A DNA stretch of 64,000 bases from Certhia americana (GCA_018697195.1 CM031869.1:14709053-14773052); one strand, 5' to 3'. Positions 1 through 15,716 are shown, numbered from the stretch's first letter. Numbers and translations are program-made. The notes: generated by a model not told the origin, from the sequence alone.

Positions 1-3000
1 GGTCACCACTAGTCATTGAGAAACACTGAACAAAATCAACTTTATCATCCAAAATGCAAGAGTGCCAGTGAAATGTATCTATTACACACGGTGTCAAATG
101 TTTATTCCTGTGTCTGATTGTCATGTCAGATCTCACAATGTACACATAATTATGCACTGTCAACCCAAAGTCAACTGACTCATCTCAAAGCAACATGCCA
201 GGAATAACGTTTTAAGAATATTCTTTTCTCTACTTGCAAGGATTTCACAAATGCTGAGCTTATGCTTATTGTTTTAAGCCAAAGAAACTAATCCAAATCA
301 GATTAAATTTTTAGAACAGGAGGTTTCACACCAACAAGCAGATAAGAAAATATACATAGCAACAAGAAATCATATTTCCAGGTTAGCAAGCTTCAATCTG
401 AGAAGTCAAACATTTACAACTTGCAGTGACACAAACAACCCAGAGGGGGAAAAAACCCTAAGACTGAGGGGTTTTCTCTCTTTTACTATCAAATTAATCC
501 AGAAGACTGAACATTTTAAGTTATTTCCTATTATTTGTATGGGGCAACACTCTCCGACCTGTGACAGCAAAAGGACCAAGTTCTCAGCTGCCCTTTTTAA
601 CTCTCCTAAGCATTTTAATATCTCAACCTGAAGTTCCCTCCATATTGATTTTCTTTCAAACATTACATGAACACGCACACAAAGACCCTTGCAAAGCTCA
701 CACTGTGACCTGCTCTTCACTAGCACTAAACATTTTGCATGGGTCTAAATGTACTTAATATTTTCAATATGATGTTGCTATAAATGAAATTATTTTTACA
801 CTGCAGCAGAAAGCAAACTGAATTTGTGTATTAAGGCCAAAGACTCAATGAAATTATGCCTTTGCTTTGACTTATGTAAACTTCATTTCCAAACTCCCCC
901 AGCACTGGTCAGTGCTCCTACACAGATTCCATCCTCCAGAAGCTCAGGTGAGCTTTATTTCTGCCACAAACCAGAGCCTGCAGCTCTCTAATGCCAGGTG
1001 TGTTACTAATTGATAACAAAGCAAATTAATGTAACACCAAACACCTGAAGACAAGCAGCTATCCACGTCTTGTTTCAAGCCAAGGGACTCTCCAAACCTT
1101 CTACCACTTCCTAAGATTTATTTTGAGTTTAAACTTCTGCCAAAAGTCTTTTTATTCATAGTTTGATTCTCAGGGGAACTAAGGGAATGAACAGGGAGTT
1201 GTTTCTGTTGAACATCACCTACCGTATTATAAGTTCTACTGCAGTACTTACTGAAATACAAGACTAGATCACCTCATAGAAACTTAGACATACTTGATGT
1301 AGGACACATTTAACATGCTCGTATTTATTATGTGCCAGAAAGTCACCAATAGCCTAGGAAAAACTCCCAATTACATCTCTTATTTCTCTTCCTGGGCTTC
1401 AGAGAAAGGCCATTAAGAAAGCCCTCAATACAGAAGTATCAAAGTACCAGACAGGATGTTTTTAAATTCCCAAAAAAGAGACAGAGACGTGTTTAAAGAT
1501 TATTTAATGAAAAGACCAAATGTTCTGAATGGTCATTTATAAGCACTGTTTCCTCTGGTTTGACAAAGAAGTGCCAAACACGGATGAAATGCAGTGGAAG
1601 AGCTCCTAACACATCATTTGACAAGGACTGAAGTTTATCCTCACCTATCAGTATCAGTTCTAGCACAGAGAGGGAAACTCCCAGTGCAAGGTGAAGCAAA
1701 CATTAGGAATGCCAGCACAGGGATGGAGCTGTGCCTCAGGAGAGGAGCAAAGCACAGGCTGGGCACACTGAGGGATCTGTTGGGCTGCAGCCCCTCCCCA
1801 CACCAAATCATCCTAAGAGAGGAACAGAAATGCCCCCTGCTTGCCTAGACCTATTACCATTCCATTACTTCATAAATCTCAATCCTGTCAGCTATCCAGT
1901 TTTAATTACAGCAGTACTTTTGATTTTATAACAAGTATCTTGGAAATGGTGAAGCCATGTAACAGGGAAATAAAAATAGCCTGCAAAAAGTTCATAAACA
2001 AAATGAGCCAGAATCTCGTAAAATGATGCTGTGGACATTGTTCCTGGGATTGTACTTTATTAACAAGTATAAATATTCCTGATTTTAAATTAGTGACTTA
2101 AAATAGAAATAACAGGATATACCTGGAAAATTAATTTAAATCCAAGCCAGTTTTGCAGCTGTAACTGGCTACATCATGGAGGAATGACAGGTCAGCTTTG
2201 TGAATCTGAACAGTTGACTACAATTTTCAAAAAAACCATCATTATCAAACTAAATCCCTGGGACTGTTCAGACTGGAATGCTACCTGGGATGCAGCACAA
2301 AAAGAAACCCTTGGAACTGGGCTCTTCCCCCAGGCTGGGAACACACCAGCCCTGCAGCCTGCACACACAGCACCATCCACCACCCAGGTACAGGGAGGAA
2401 TCTGGGGCACAGAGCCAGGCAAGATCTGCTCCACATTATTTGGCCTGGGACTGCTGGATGGGAATGCAGCTGCTCAGTCTCCAGTGTATTCCCAACTGGA
2501 TGCTTTACAGCTAATAAGACCTGCAAAGTATTCCGGGAATTCGGAGCACTGGGCAGAATGATGCATAATCATCTAATGCCATGGAACAGATTAGCTCCAG
2601 TGCTGGATCTGAAGCAGCTCTGGATGTGCACAGCATGGAGCCCAGACTAATAAAGCCTCCTGGAAGCTGAAGAACTGTGCAGAGAGGCTCTCCAGGAGTC
2701 ATATCAGCTCTGGCAATACCTGCATTGAGTCAAATTTATTAACTCTGATTAGACACATGCTGGCTGTGCAGTCAACAATCTCCACACACTGTAGCTCCCC
2801 TCCATCTTCCAGACTCCTCTAACCACTGCTATGCACAGGAAACAGAACTTGGCATATTCTGTTTTGTTACTCTGCTCCTCAGGTCCCCAAAATAGACCCA
2901 GAAGTGTTGATCAGGCACCAAGGGCACACAAAGCCCTTGATGTGCAAGCCAAGGGTCCCCAGGAGTCCATCCATCACCTCCAGGGTGTGCATGGAGCCCA

Positions 3001-6000
3001 CCACACCAGGACACTGCCCTCTCACAAGGCTCAGATTCACCCTGGCTCTGCTGGAAGATGTTTAGGGAGCTGCAAAAGATAAAAGCTAAAAGCCTATACT
3101 TCTGTCTGCAGGAATTTGGTGCAAAAGTCCAATATTGCTACTTCTGAAATTCTTACATATCACTGGCACATTCTTAATAATGGCTGTTTACTAATCCTTC
3201 ATACTGGATGTTGACTTATATTCTCATATAAATTTAGTACATAAATGTCTGTGCTTCACAGCTTTTTTATGTTACAAACTGCATTTTCTTTCTTTATAGC
3301 TCCAATGGCCTAAAATGCAGACTCATGGACTTTGTGACCTTTCTGTGTCCACACACACAATGCTGCCCTCTGGTTTATGATGGTTTTTTTTAGAGCAGCC
3401 CCACAGAGCATCAAACACACAACACAGGACAAACGCCCTCCCCTCACCTCCCAAACGCATTTTGCTCATACATATAAGCAAGTGCCAGTTTTTGCCTTTG
3501 CTCCCTCAGCCTGCTGCCCAACTGGGGGTTCCGGTGTCCCCAAGGCAAAGGGGTAGAGGGAAACAACCTCTGTGTCAATCACAGAATATCAAGGGCCCTT
3601 AAAAAAACAATGGAGAAGTTATTAACTGTGAAATTCCTGCCTTCCTGGCTCCAACCAGGCTAATCATATTCCTTCCTCTGTCTGAAGCTGCGATAGGAGA
3701 GAAACTTAACTATTGAGATTCCCCTGATTATTAAAACACAGAGTAAAAAACAACCATTGATACCTGGAAAGACACAATCCTACCACATTAGAGGAAGATT
3801 AAAGATGTTTATCAGGATCATTCTCTGAAATAAATGGAGCAAAAGACCTACACTTTACAAAGACTATTTTAATTTTAATTATAATTTTGCTTTATTTCTT
3901 TTCTTCTGGCTAACTTCTGGGTGAGTATAAAACCCTCAATATTGGTAGGAAAATTTTCAATTTGTTCTTAAGGCAGAGATCATCTTTTCCTGGAAGAGAA
4001 ACTTTCTGATTTCAGATGCACCCTCATGCTCACACCATTGGAAGGGTCACATCCAATTCTGGTTCTGGTGTCTCATGGAGCTCCACTGACAATAAGAGCA
4101 AAGAGGAGCTAAATTTAATCTCTTTTGAAGGCGTTATCAGCATAGATGGAAAAGAACAAAATGCATATGGAAGCAGAACTAGAGCATTGCTCAACTTGCA
4201 GCTATTTTAATCTTTTTGCAAGAAGAATCTAAACCAGATTCTTTGCTACTGCAAATGGAAGGAGAAGACATTCCAACAATCCTGCAGTGTCACACCCATC
4301 ACATACTGAACATCCCTTCCTTCTCAGAGCTAATATCACCAGGGCAAGACTTTGGAAGGTTCAGAAGGATTTCAGGGTTCAGAAATCCAATAAACAGGTA
4401 AAAAGGACACCTAAAATAGCAGATTTACGCATTTCTTACACAAATAGTTTGGAAAATCTGAAAAGGCTTCAGTGCAACCACAATGCTTGACTTCCCATTC
4501 ATTCATATACAAGGTGTACAAGGAGAGGGTCTGAGCTGCAACATTAACAGATCAAACCAAATAGAACTGTAGTCAGTATTTTGAGACACAGCATTTTCAG
4601 CTTCATGCTTTGTTCTCACAGCTGCAGGACAGTTTTACTCTGAGAAAGAAAAAGATCAGAAAACCCAAACCCTCTTTTCTGCAGAATTTCAGTGAGCTGA
4701 TGCCCACTCACTCCACGTGAGATTTCCTCTTTCAAAGACCCTTCAAAGAGACACTTGCCATGGACTATGGAACCAATATGAAAGCCCAATGTAAAAGCAA
4801 TGCAAGTATTATTTATTCAAACTTGGCAAACTGTGCAGTTTTCCAATGCAATTTGATTTCTCATTATGCCACTGACTCGGTTTGAAAACTGAATATTGTA
4901 ACATCGGTTACTTCAGGCAAACTGCAAACATTCAAGGCCTACGCAGAAATCACCAAATTTACATGGCTAGGGAGGAAAAAAAAACAAAGGAACCTGGCTC
5001 TGCTAGATAATCTCACAGCACAAATCTCTTCTGCACATCTTTGTTTTCCATTTAAAATGTCTATTATACTACTATTCCTGAACACATTCCACCCAGAAGT
5101 TTAAGCTGATACACAGGCTCTGACTTAAAGCTGAAAGCTTTATTATTGTCTCCAAATAGAGCAATTATCTGGTTTTAACCATCACAAATGTGTGATCACC
5201 ATCACCCTCCAAATCCTGTCTGCCTTTCACCTGAGCATTACCAGCCTTGACCCAAATCAAATCACTTCATATTTTTCATGAAATAAGTAGCACATAGTTC
5301 CTTTCCATAGAAGTTCAAGAACTTTCCAGTTTGACATCCACATTCACATTGCTGCCTATTACACAATTCAGTCCCCAACAGAAAGATCAAAACTACAGTG
5401 CTTTTAAATTTTTTTAATGGGTAGCTTTAAAGCAGCAGTCCTGCTACTTCAGCCTTCAATACCCAGAAATTACCCAGGTAACTTTGGGTTCACTCCCCAG
5501 CTTGGCCATTCATTTTACTCCACACTCAAAACATCTGGGTCTCCCTTTTGGCAATAAGCAAGGTCCCTTTTTCCCTTTTGCTGTCCACAGCTCTGTGGCA
5601 TCATCCTTGGAGACATGGCTCAGGGAACATGATGCAGTTGAAAGGGTTCCTGCAAGTTACTCTAAGGAAGTGGTTACATCACAAGCTTGGGCAGAACCAA
5701 TAAGCAATAAAAATGACTTAATGCATAAAAGACTCAAACAGAAAGACAGGAGTTACTGAACTCCAAGGAACAACTAAGTTTTTCTTTGAAGCACTGGCTT
5801 GGGAAGCAGGAACAGGAGCACAGCCAATTGCCTGCAATGGTTTCACCAGAAAATCCTATTAGAGTCAAGAAACCCGTTGTGATCATTAATGTAACTTCTC
5901 CTTTGCTCCGTATCACTTCCTCTTCGTAAGGAAAAACAGTCAAGATGCAGCACCCAGTAAAAAAAGTCAACCTTATCCATTACTTTCTGTCATCACCTCT

Positions 6001-9000
6001 TTATATTACTGCCCTAGGAAATAAAGCCAGACGATCTATAATGGAATTTCAATAAGGGCACTATGAGGAAGCCCAGGACAACCATATTACTGGATTATGG
6101 TGTGGGATAAATGAACTTCTTTAGCCACGTGATGTGTTATTTCAGAAGCTTTCACAAAAAACTGGGGAGAGAGACCACTGCAAGTTGCTAAGGGACCATT
6201 TTTTGAAGGAAAACTATTTATAATAGTTATAACTTTGAGATCCCTTATTACAAACTTAGCAGACTGGGTGGTCCTGGTTCACATTTTCAAAGCTGTCACA
6301 AGTAATAACTTTTATTACCAACTTCTCATTAGACTGAGAAAGATTATGTCCCCTCTCTCAGAAGTGCAGAGTACATGTCCGTGCATTTCAGCAGCACAGG
6401 AACTGTGGCTCTATAACACTTCAGAGCTTTCAATATTAGAATCCATTTTTTTTTTTTTTTCCTTAAGAATCTTCTCATATGAAAAAATCTGACATTAGGA
6501 TGGAAGACAGAACTACACAGATGGTCTCTGGCTAGGAACAAACTATTAACACTGGCAAGGGAAGTAGGAGGAACAGGTTTAAATTTCAACATTTTCCCAA
6601 AGCCAACATGAAAAAAACACAAACGTCCTAATTACATTCCTGTGATCATCAAAAACTGCAGTCAGTGCCCTAAAGTGATACAGAAATGGACAGAAACCTT
6701 AGTAGCAACCTCAGAGAAGAGAACAGAGACTCTTAAGTGTCAGAGTGTTCATTAATAACAACAGCAACAGCAAGAAAACCCTTTAAATCCAAAAGAGGCA
6801 AGCAGAGGTGTATGCCCAGTCTCTTAACACTTACAGACCTACTGAGTTACATACATGCAGTAGAGTAGCTTATTACCTGTCTGCAGAGGACTTTAATGTA
6901 CAAAAATTAATTTCTTCTAACTATCATTCAAAGAAGTCAAAAAAGCTTGATCCATAAATCTTCAAGCAGAGAGTCTCTACTGAAGCTGCTTCTCAGTTTC
7001 TGAAAAGTTTTAGACAGTTCTCCTATTTTAAATCTGCAAAAATTAGGAACTCACACTTCGTAACTACAAAATACTCATAGAGAATGATAAAAAACAGGAT
7101 TACTTTTTCATTACTCCACTGACTATTGTGAAAAGAACAGGAACATAATCCAAAGAACATAATCTTCTGGAGTACCCCTAAATGTCCATAACTTGAATAT
7201 TTCATCAATTTTTTGTAAAGACAGTAACATAGACATGACTAGACCCTTTTTTTACACTAGTGAGTAATCTCTCCAGGTCAGGGCTGAAAGCCTATAAAGA
7301 AAAGAAAAAGTAAATTTTAGCATTCACATCTCCAAGCCATGCTGCCCTGTTGACCAGCTTTAAAAGTTTATATTATTTCCAGTAGTCAGAAATTGCTGTG
7401 AAAAATTAACAGGAAAATTTCTAAGTACAACTATAATTGTAATTTTTAGCAGAAGAAACAGAACCCTGCTCCTGTTTGAATAAGGCAGCACCAGCCCTGC
7501 TGCCCACACCATCCATATATAGTAAGGAATGCTTGGGGCACTGTGGTGCTCCTTCTCCCAGGGATCTTTGCCAAGCAGAACCAGGAAAAAAGGAAGACTT
7601 GCAGGATCATCTCCTGCTGAAATCAAACTGGATGCATAAGCAAAGGGTCCATCCTCCCAAGCCAGTGGAACAACTAAAAGGAAATGATACAGTGGCGCAA
7701 AGAACACACTGCACACTTGAGTCCAATCCGACAACCAAAAAGCCAATACCAGTAAGGTACTGCCCTGTTCAAAGAGATCAAACAGCTCTCAACTGCTCTG
7801 GCAGCAGTGGGAATTACCCATCACAACTCAGCCAAAGTTCAAATCATCTCCTAAGGAAGCCACAAGGGGTAACCAGCCACAGAATCCACCTTGCCTAAAA
7901 GCTGAGAGCACCCAATTTCTGTGATAATTACTCTGATCTGCCTTCCCAGAAGGTTTTCAAATGCACATTTTAGCTGTTCTGAAGTGTTTCAGTACCTAGC
8001 AGTTCCCATTTCCCTCCTGCATTCCTAATACACTACAGGACATCTCTTCCACACTGAGTTACCAAATACAAGTATGAAAATGCACATGGAATCTCCGTAA
8101 CATATGCATGAACCCTACAATCCTCTCTTTTCTTTGGAATCCTCACACGAGAACACCTTGACACAAGCAGAAAGATCCAGAGAAGAGATTATCTCCAAGG
8201 AACTGAGGACATGGCACTAAGATGAAGATATCTATAAGCCAGCATGGCTTGATTTGTTCTCTTCCACGTGGAAGGTGCAGTTTGAGGGGAGCTCCAGCTC
8301 AAGAGACCCAGCTAAAATGGAGCTATGCCATGGGAAAAGCTGTGTCAAGACTGTACTGACCTGATCCATGGCAGTAAGAATTCAAGACCTATATATTCAT
8401 GTAATCTCCGAGAACAAAAGGAGGCTAAAGTGCTTTGAATTCATCATAGTTTCACTCAGGAGCAGGATTATTTAAGGATCGCTCTGCTCAACAGCATGAA
8501 ATTCAGCCAACACTTATGGTATTTCTGGGACAGCAAGCAGCATAATCCTTCTTAGATGAGGAAGCTCAAAGAAGCAAAACCCTTTTGATGAAATTATTTA
8601 AGCTAAATAAAGTTCACCCAAATAATTCCAGACCACTGATGCAGCAGCTCTTACCCAACAGTAACAAGACACTTAAGCATTTCCTACAGATCTGGAAGAA
8701 ATGACTGCTAAATCCTTAAGTGTTTTGCTTAAGCAAATATCCTCATAAATCTTCATCAAGTATAAAAAAAAACCTGCTAAAATCAAACAAACAAGCCACA
8801 GAAAAGAATAACGTTTAAAAGCTCTGATGTAATGGCCAGTGCTGATCAGCTATTCAGCTGAATTATGGCTACACTGCAGTGGAAGTGTCCTTATCCCACT
8901 TGCTTTGTACCACTGCATTCGGAAGCACAAGAATCCTGTGGTTACAGAACCTCTTGTCTGCATAAATGAGACCCAAATTTGTTTTACCATGAGTTCTTGT

Positions 9001-9693
9001 GGGTCACTGACCTATTACAAAAACGTTTTTTGATGAAATCACGTTCGTTTATTTTCATGTTGTTAAAATAAACCTCGTTGTTTTGTGGCCCTGGTCAGAG
9101 GTACTAATGCAAACCAAACCCTCTCACTGAAGCATTGCATCCTGCTCCTTTTGCTACTGCCCTCAGCCTCCCCTGCACTTTTCCTGTGTTTGGACTCCTC
9201 CTGTGCTGGCCTGATGACAGAGCTGCTAATGGCTTCCCTTGGAAAAGAGAGGACATTTTAAATTTTTTTTTTTTTTTTTTAATAATGTTTGTAAAAGAAA
9301 TAGAAGGTTTGCTCTTGCACCAGCCATAACCAGCAATGGCTGAGTAATGTATAATTATATAATTATGTGCTACAGACAGAGCAAGCCATGAAATCTGATG
9401 GTATTAGTGCCCTCTATTCTATTACTGAATACAGTAAGTAGGAACTATCACTTTTCCTACTGCACATATCCTATTAGAAAATATCACCTCTACACATCTT
9501 CAAATAAGTGGTTTCTTAAAACTATTTCATTCACTGAATTGTCCCCAAAGGGTAAGGAAGTGACAGCTCCTGTACCATTTTACATTTTTTTCAACCAGAG
9601 TCCCATAAAAATAAACACAGAAATAGAGTTCTTGGATAAGAAAGAGTGAGAGGGATTCATCTTGGAACTAATTTATAACTAACACAAGCTAAA

Positions 9694-9771
9694 TTTTTGG
9701 GTTTGGTGGTGGTTTTTTGGTTGGTTGGTTGGTTATTTGTTTGTTTTTAGGGTTGTTTTTGGGGTTTTTTT
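9694..9771 (+). repeat. Degenerate G/T-rich simple sequence
   Basis: Runs built from GGTT, GTTT and GGTTTTTT units, including four GGTT copies near 9719-9734. Similar but weaker tracts occur at about 30308-30352 and 62985-63040. A/C-rich equivalents on the other strand are at about 25000-25031, 56330-56366 and 60058-60122. Confidence 0.8.
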
Positions 9772-12700
9772 GCTAAATGAAGATGGTCCAGTAGAAACCC
9801 AGAGCTGCAGGCAGTGCAGGGGACTGAGAAAGCATCAGCTGATCAAGGTTCTCTAGTTTCTTTTCTACCTGTTATTTCCATTTTACCTCCAGACTGCATG
9901 GACAAGCCCTACCCTTTGCAAGGTACTCATCAATTGTAGAAGGATAAAATCCTAACAGTTTCAGAACGTTTGTGCCCCTCACATCAAGTACAATTCCAAT
10001 AAGAGTGTTTGAGGCGCAGGAACACACATGATCACACCTACAGCTGATACATGTGGAGCAGGTTTTGCCAGACTGACTGGGGGATCGATTTCCTCAATTC
10101 ACCTGCACCTACTTTTTCAGTCCTGAATCTCCAAGTGCAGAAATTTTTTGGCAAATTGACAGCTTGCCATAATTTCAACAGCGTCATAGGAAAAGGAAAA
10201 GGTGATTTTTAGGCTTTTCTAAATGGATAGTAAGAAATACAAAATATTTTCAAGCACATAACCTGCATTCACACCACACCAGCTCACCTGTGCAGAAAGA
10301 TATGTATTTCAATTCTTGCAGTAATGCTTGATTAGTTTCAATAAAAAAGAAAGTTATGAGCTTTCATCTAAGGAAAAAACCCCAACAGCAAGATCCAAGC
10401 CACAGATGCCTCTAATTTGAGGGAACACCCTGATTAGAGCACATAGCACAGCTGAGCACTGCTCTTTTCCAAGTACCCAGTACCCACAGAACAACAAAGT
10501 CCATCTCCAAAAAAAGCCCCAGATATATTCTTTTTCATGTTTCAGCTTTTCCTTACTCTTCTCTAAGTCATGCTCCCACTGATGCCTCTAAAAACCAACT
10601 GACCTTTGCACAATGTGGTTTAAACCACTGCTACACACAGACTGGAGCCACAGACAGCTTTAGTAAAACACTGAGCAGGACAGTGACTGGACAAGCAAAA
10701 CACAGACTGGGGGCACCTGAAAATCACACAGGTTTTGCTTCTAGAAGTAATTTCAAGCTTTTTATGTTTGTTTGTTTAACCACAGTCTTACTCCACTTGT
10801 GATCTATACTTACACTTGAACCACTAGGTCTCCCAAAAAATAAACAAGTTCTACCTGCAAGCCCCTATTGTCATGAGAAGGTAAACACTAATTAATCTTG
10901 AGATATTGATTCATGGACATTACAGAAGTGTCTCTGTGTGAATATACTACTCGGTTATTATGGGGCACATTTATATTACATAATATTCAGTTTTAACCAC
11001 AAACAGAATTCATATTATTACAGTTTTAGAAAAAAATAACCTTTCTTTTTATTTGGCTTTTCTAAAAAATAACATGAATCCTCTAGTTTCAAGGTTCTAG
11101 TTACCCCAACCCTGTGGTAGATCTTCTGAAGAAAATTCAACGAGTTGCTAGGAATAATTCCTAACAAAATTGGTGGCTACAGATAGGAAATCAACAAAAT
11201 TCAAAGGGGAATTCATGTATTTGGGACTATAAAAAAATTAAGACAGTCCTAAAGCTTTAAATATGCTTCATTTTGGGAGGTGCATTTACTGCTCACAGTA
11301 CATATGGAAAATGATTTATCATTCCTGGTTACTACCATTGTATTACAGCCAAAAAAGGGAACATTTTTTCTGAAAAATTACTTGAAATTATAGAATACTT
11401 TATTCACCATATGAACTGGGTATCTTCATGAACAAGGCTTTACTCAGGTATTTTCTTCTATCCTTAACTGTTGTGAGAATCTAGACTCTATATGGAAATG
11501 TATGTACCAGACATCTTGCAACATTCTGTTGAAGAAAAAATGACTTTTTGTACTAATAGCTGCAAATCCCCCTTCTCTCCCAGTTTTATATTGATTGTAT
11601 CTCTGAAGTGTGGGAACAGCAACGAGAGAGCTCCTTTAAATAAAAAAGAACAATAATCATTCCTGACCATATCTGATACATCACTTACACAAAGGACTGA
11701 CATTTCTCTAAATTACTGGCACTTAAACAGTGTAAGAAAAATACATCTCAGTGAAATCTTCCAGAGCAGCCAGTGCTCAGTATTGACAGATAAGTGAAGC
11801 ATGTGAGCCATATCCTGGGAAAATTTGTTTTGGCTCTTTGAGCCAAGAGCAGCACATAATGCTGAATCAAAAGCAATACACAATTAATGAGCTTCCTTCC
11901 AAGAATTAATGAAGGCAAACTGTCAGCTTGGGCCAAGGTGAGACTGGATACAGTGTGGTACGTGCATTCCTCCCCAGTGGCTGACTGAAGTGCACTACTC
12001 ACATTCAATCTGTCAATATCTATTTTACCTTTCCATCCTTTTATTTGCAGACACACACACTCCCCCAAATAGATCCACAAGTGCTACTCTTGTCCTCATT
12101 ACTGGTTTTGTCCTGAGTGATTCTGAAGGTAAAATACCAACCACACATCTCAGCAATCTCCCATTTGCCTCTTGCATAGTGGTTTTCATCAATATCTCAT
12201 GAATAAAATCTGTATTTTTTATTTTATCTTCTTGTTATAGTTCACATCCCTCAGGGAAGCCACTGATTTTTCCTGGGTTTTGTTCAGCAAGTCATACAAG
12301 AAGCAGGAATTCCTTACTGGTGGCTTGAAAGGTCTCCTCTAAAGTCAGATATCCAGCATGAGCTCCTGCAGGGGTGAAGGGCAGCTGGAAGTCCATCAAA
12401 TGCCTCTGCTCCATTCATGATAAAACATGATAAAACAGGGTTTGCCAAAGCACTTCAGCCCTCCCCATGGAAAGGACAGCATGGTCCTGATAGTTGAAGG
12501 TGGTAAGCTAGTTCAGCAGGGACAGAAGTAGATTTGGAAATGAGAGGCAGGTTGGTTTCTTGCACCAGGTGAAAATCTGCAAATCATCAGTTCTGGGACT
12601 GACTGACAGCCCAGCCAGCTCCACATCCCATTTCTAGCAGTGCCAATTTGCATCTGCACGCAGGGCAAGGATGGATCATCCTCCTCTACATCTCTCCCAG

Positions 12701-15678
12701 CTTCCCCTTTCCCACCTGGGTTCCTCAGCTGGAGGGGCCTGGTGTAGCCAACATGGCTTTGATGAGTCTGATTTGAGCACTCTGGAGGAAGGGTAAGTGA
12801 GCATCCCTCCAGAGGACAAGTGAGAGGACATCTAGCTGCCCCCAGACTCCTGGTTCTGAGCCACCACCAGGATCAAACTGGGCAACTTGGGGCAATAACA
12901 TGAGGAAGAAACTTGTGAATGTGGAAAGCTGCTACGTGAGGGTGCTGCTGCTACTCTATTGCTATCAGGGTCAGAAAACAGCAGATAAAGTAGTAATGGT
13001 GATATGGTCCACCCTTAAGCAGTAAAAACTGCATTACAGCTCCTAGAAACTGCAGACCCCACTCCAAATCAACACAATTCTTGAACGAAGCAGTGAGACT
13101 CCACCTATGGAAGTTAAAACAATTAGTCCCTCCAAACAAATTAATGAATTTACCATGTATTTTTCAGAGATGTCTGAAAAGGAAAGCCCTGAACAAACCC
13201 CACACTTGAGAGTAAAAACAAATGGAAGAGACTCGAATAAAACTAGAAAAATTCTGCAGCACCGAGTGCTCCATTCTTCATGGTTGTCCCATCAGCATCC
13301 AGGAATAAAACCAATAACACCCTGTCAGATACTCCCACCCAAAACATGTTGGACTTCTCACAACGTAAACACAGTCACACAGACACTCATTTGAAAAGCA
13401 ATGCTAGATCTGCTTGAAAAATGCAAGGTAAGAGAGACTGCTTTGTCAGATATTGGTTGCACGCCTTTATTTTATGACTGGAATAACTTCTCAGAGGATG
13501 TGGGGGAAAGTTATGAACAATATTAATTAAATATTAACCAATATCAATAAATATTACTTAAACTTGCAGGCATCAGCCAATGAAACAAGGAGCTTCATAT
13601 TGCTTAGCTCACAGCTGCAGGCAGCCCAAGAACCAAGTCCTAATCTCTCCTTCCAACCAGGAGACCAAAACACACCTCCAAGTGTCACAAACTGCATTTC
13701 AGTTTTGTTTATTCTTTGCCAGCTCCCACAAAGAGTGGTTCAGTGTACAAGTGCTCTCAGATAGAACCTGTTTTCCCCCATTTACAAAAGATGGCACCAC
13801 TGAGACCCAGACTGTGACGTGGCATGAGACACCACAGGACTGGTTTTCCCTGATGAAGGCAGCTGCTGCAGCAGTAATTCTGCCCAGCAGGAAGGTGCAG
13901 CTCAGGCTCTGACAGATCCCACACCCAATTCCTCAGGAGCCAGGGGGATGCTGCTGTGTTTGGTCTGAAAGCGGAGAAATCCATCAGTCCAGTGTGCAAA
14001 AAGACACCTCCAGCAGTCCCTCCCTCAGCAGTCTGGTAGCAAACCTGGTACTAAACCAACTCCCCTGTGGTAGTTGGAGGGAATTACACGATTGATAAAA
14101 CTGATTTAATACCCAGTCACAGCTCCAAGGCCATTTTAGGGTGTCTTTGTTCTCCTGCATTTCCAGATAAGCATGGATTTCCACTGGGATGTGCTACCCA
14201 CCACGTCACAGGAAAATGGGGATAGAAAACAAGATGGCTTTTTTTCCTGAAAGGTTGCATTGGAACTGTGGGACATCTTCCCAGACCCATGTGGCCTCTG
14301 AAACGTGCATTACACAAAGCTCCAGCACAAACACCCACACTGCACCCGCTGCAAACCTGGTGTAAACACGGTGGGCTGGCCCATTCTGCCAAGGACTGGC
14401 TTTTGTTTACAGCAGAAAAGAACTGCCCAACGCTTTTATTATTTTCCCAGCTACTCTGAAGTACCTACCAATCTCTCCACTCAGCATGGTAACTGTGCAA
14501 GATGCTTTTTGTATTACATGATTTTTTTAACGCCCGTTTAATCTCAATGTATGAAATCCACATTTTGAACCACCACATAATTTATTCTTTTCCTCAGCAT
14601 CTTTTGTCACTAATAGCCACTTTACAGTACACTGTGCCAAATAAATACATTTTAACACCTCAATCAAGCATTTAGGAAGCTGCTTACAAAGACTCAATGC
14701 ACAGTAGCATCACTGCAGTTAAAAATCAAACGTAATTTCCATTCTGACCTCTGTCTTCACACACACCAAACCAAAACCATACCAGGGTTAAAATCTGGAT
14801 TCTAGCTTTTCTTGCTATTTTCTTAGAGCTAATTATTTTTCCCAACTTTGAGAAGATTTGATTTGGCCACGTTTATACATTTTCCCCCCCTCCCCTAAAC
14901 AACAAAAACACAGTTTTAGTGTTCTCAGATGTTGAGATCTTTTCATGCTTGCTAAAGACACTAATTTGAGTAGAAAGAAGCAGCCACCAGCCAAAGTCCA
15001 TTCTTTTGAAGATTACAGAGTTACGTGACAATTTCTGGCAGTTGGCCGTGGAAAAGTCAGGATCTGTTGGTGTCTTATATCCTGCCTCATTTTTCACATC
15101 AATGTGTGACATACATCTGGCTCTGGGAGAAATGTCAGTTCATCTTTCAGGCCCACCAATTCGCCTCTTGATCCTCTTGGCGCATGAAATTTCAGAATCA
15201 TTTATCTTAAAATCCTACACAGTGTTAATAGCAGAGCATAAAACTGAAATGCTAAAATCCAAAACAGGGGTCAGCTACCTCACCACTAATCTTTATGTTC
15301 TGGAATAAAAGCTATACGACCTTGCTGCAATAAAAGCACTGGGAACATTTTGGCTTTTCCACTGTGGTGAGTACCACTGGTCTTTCCCAGCATTCTGGAT
15401 CTCAGAATTCAGCAGAACTTACACTGATCACATGGAATTTTGCTATGAGACAACAGGTTGGATTCCTGCATTTCCCAAGTGCTGAGGGCAAACATGTCAA
15501 AAAAAGAAGTGGCTTCTACCTTCCACTTCCACAATGCTTTATTTCTCAGCTTTGTGCTGTAACTTTAAGTAATCTTGCATGATGTTCATTTTTCAACTGA
15601 TATGGCCAAATTTTGTTGAGCCAATATTCAACTCTGACAATATCATCCTTTATTTGCATTTTAAGCATTAATGTCCCA

Positions 15679-15679
<1 letters not shown>

Positions 15680-15713
<34 letters not shown>
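15680..15713 (+). repeat. Poly(A) run of 34
   Basis: This is the longest homopolymer in the window. It could be slippage or the tail of a retroposed sequence to its left. No flanking target-site duplication or parent gene was recognised. CR1 does not leave poly(A) tails, so a LINE-1-style origin would be unusual in a bird. Confidence 0.9.

Positions 15714-15716
<3 letters not shown>

Noticed and set aside
3577..3600. AATCACAGAATATC sequence resembling the start of an inverted CR1 3' end
   Set aside because: Only about 14 bases match and the sequence that should follow (the GGTTGGAAGGG-type core) is absent.
7360..7898. Overlapping 128- and 140-codon frames on opposite strands in intron 3
   Set aside because: No motif, signal or splice context was recognised, and two opposing frames of similar length suggest composition and not coding.
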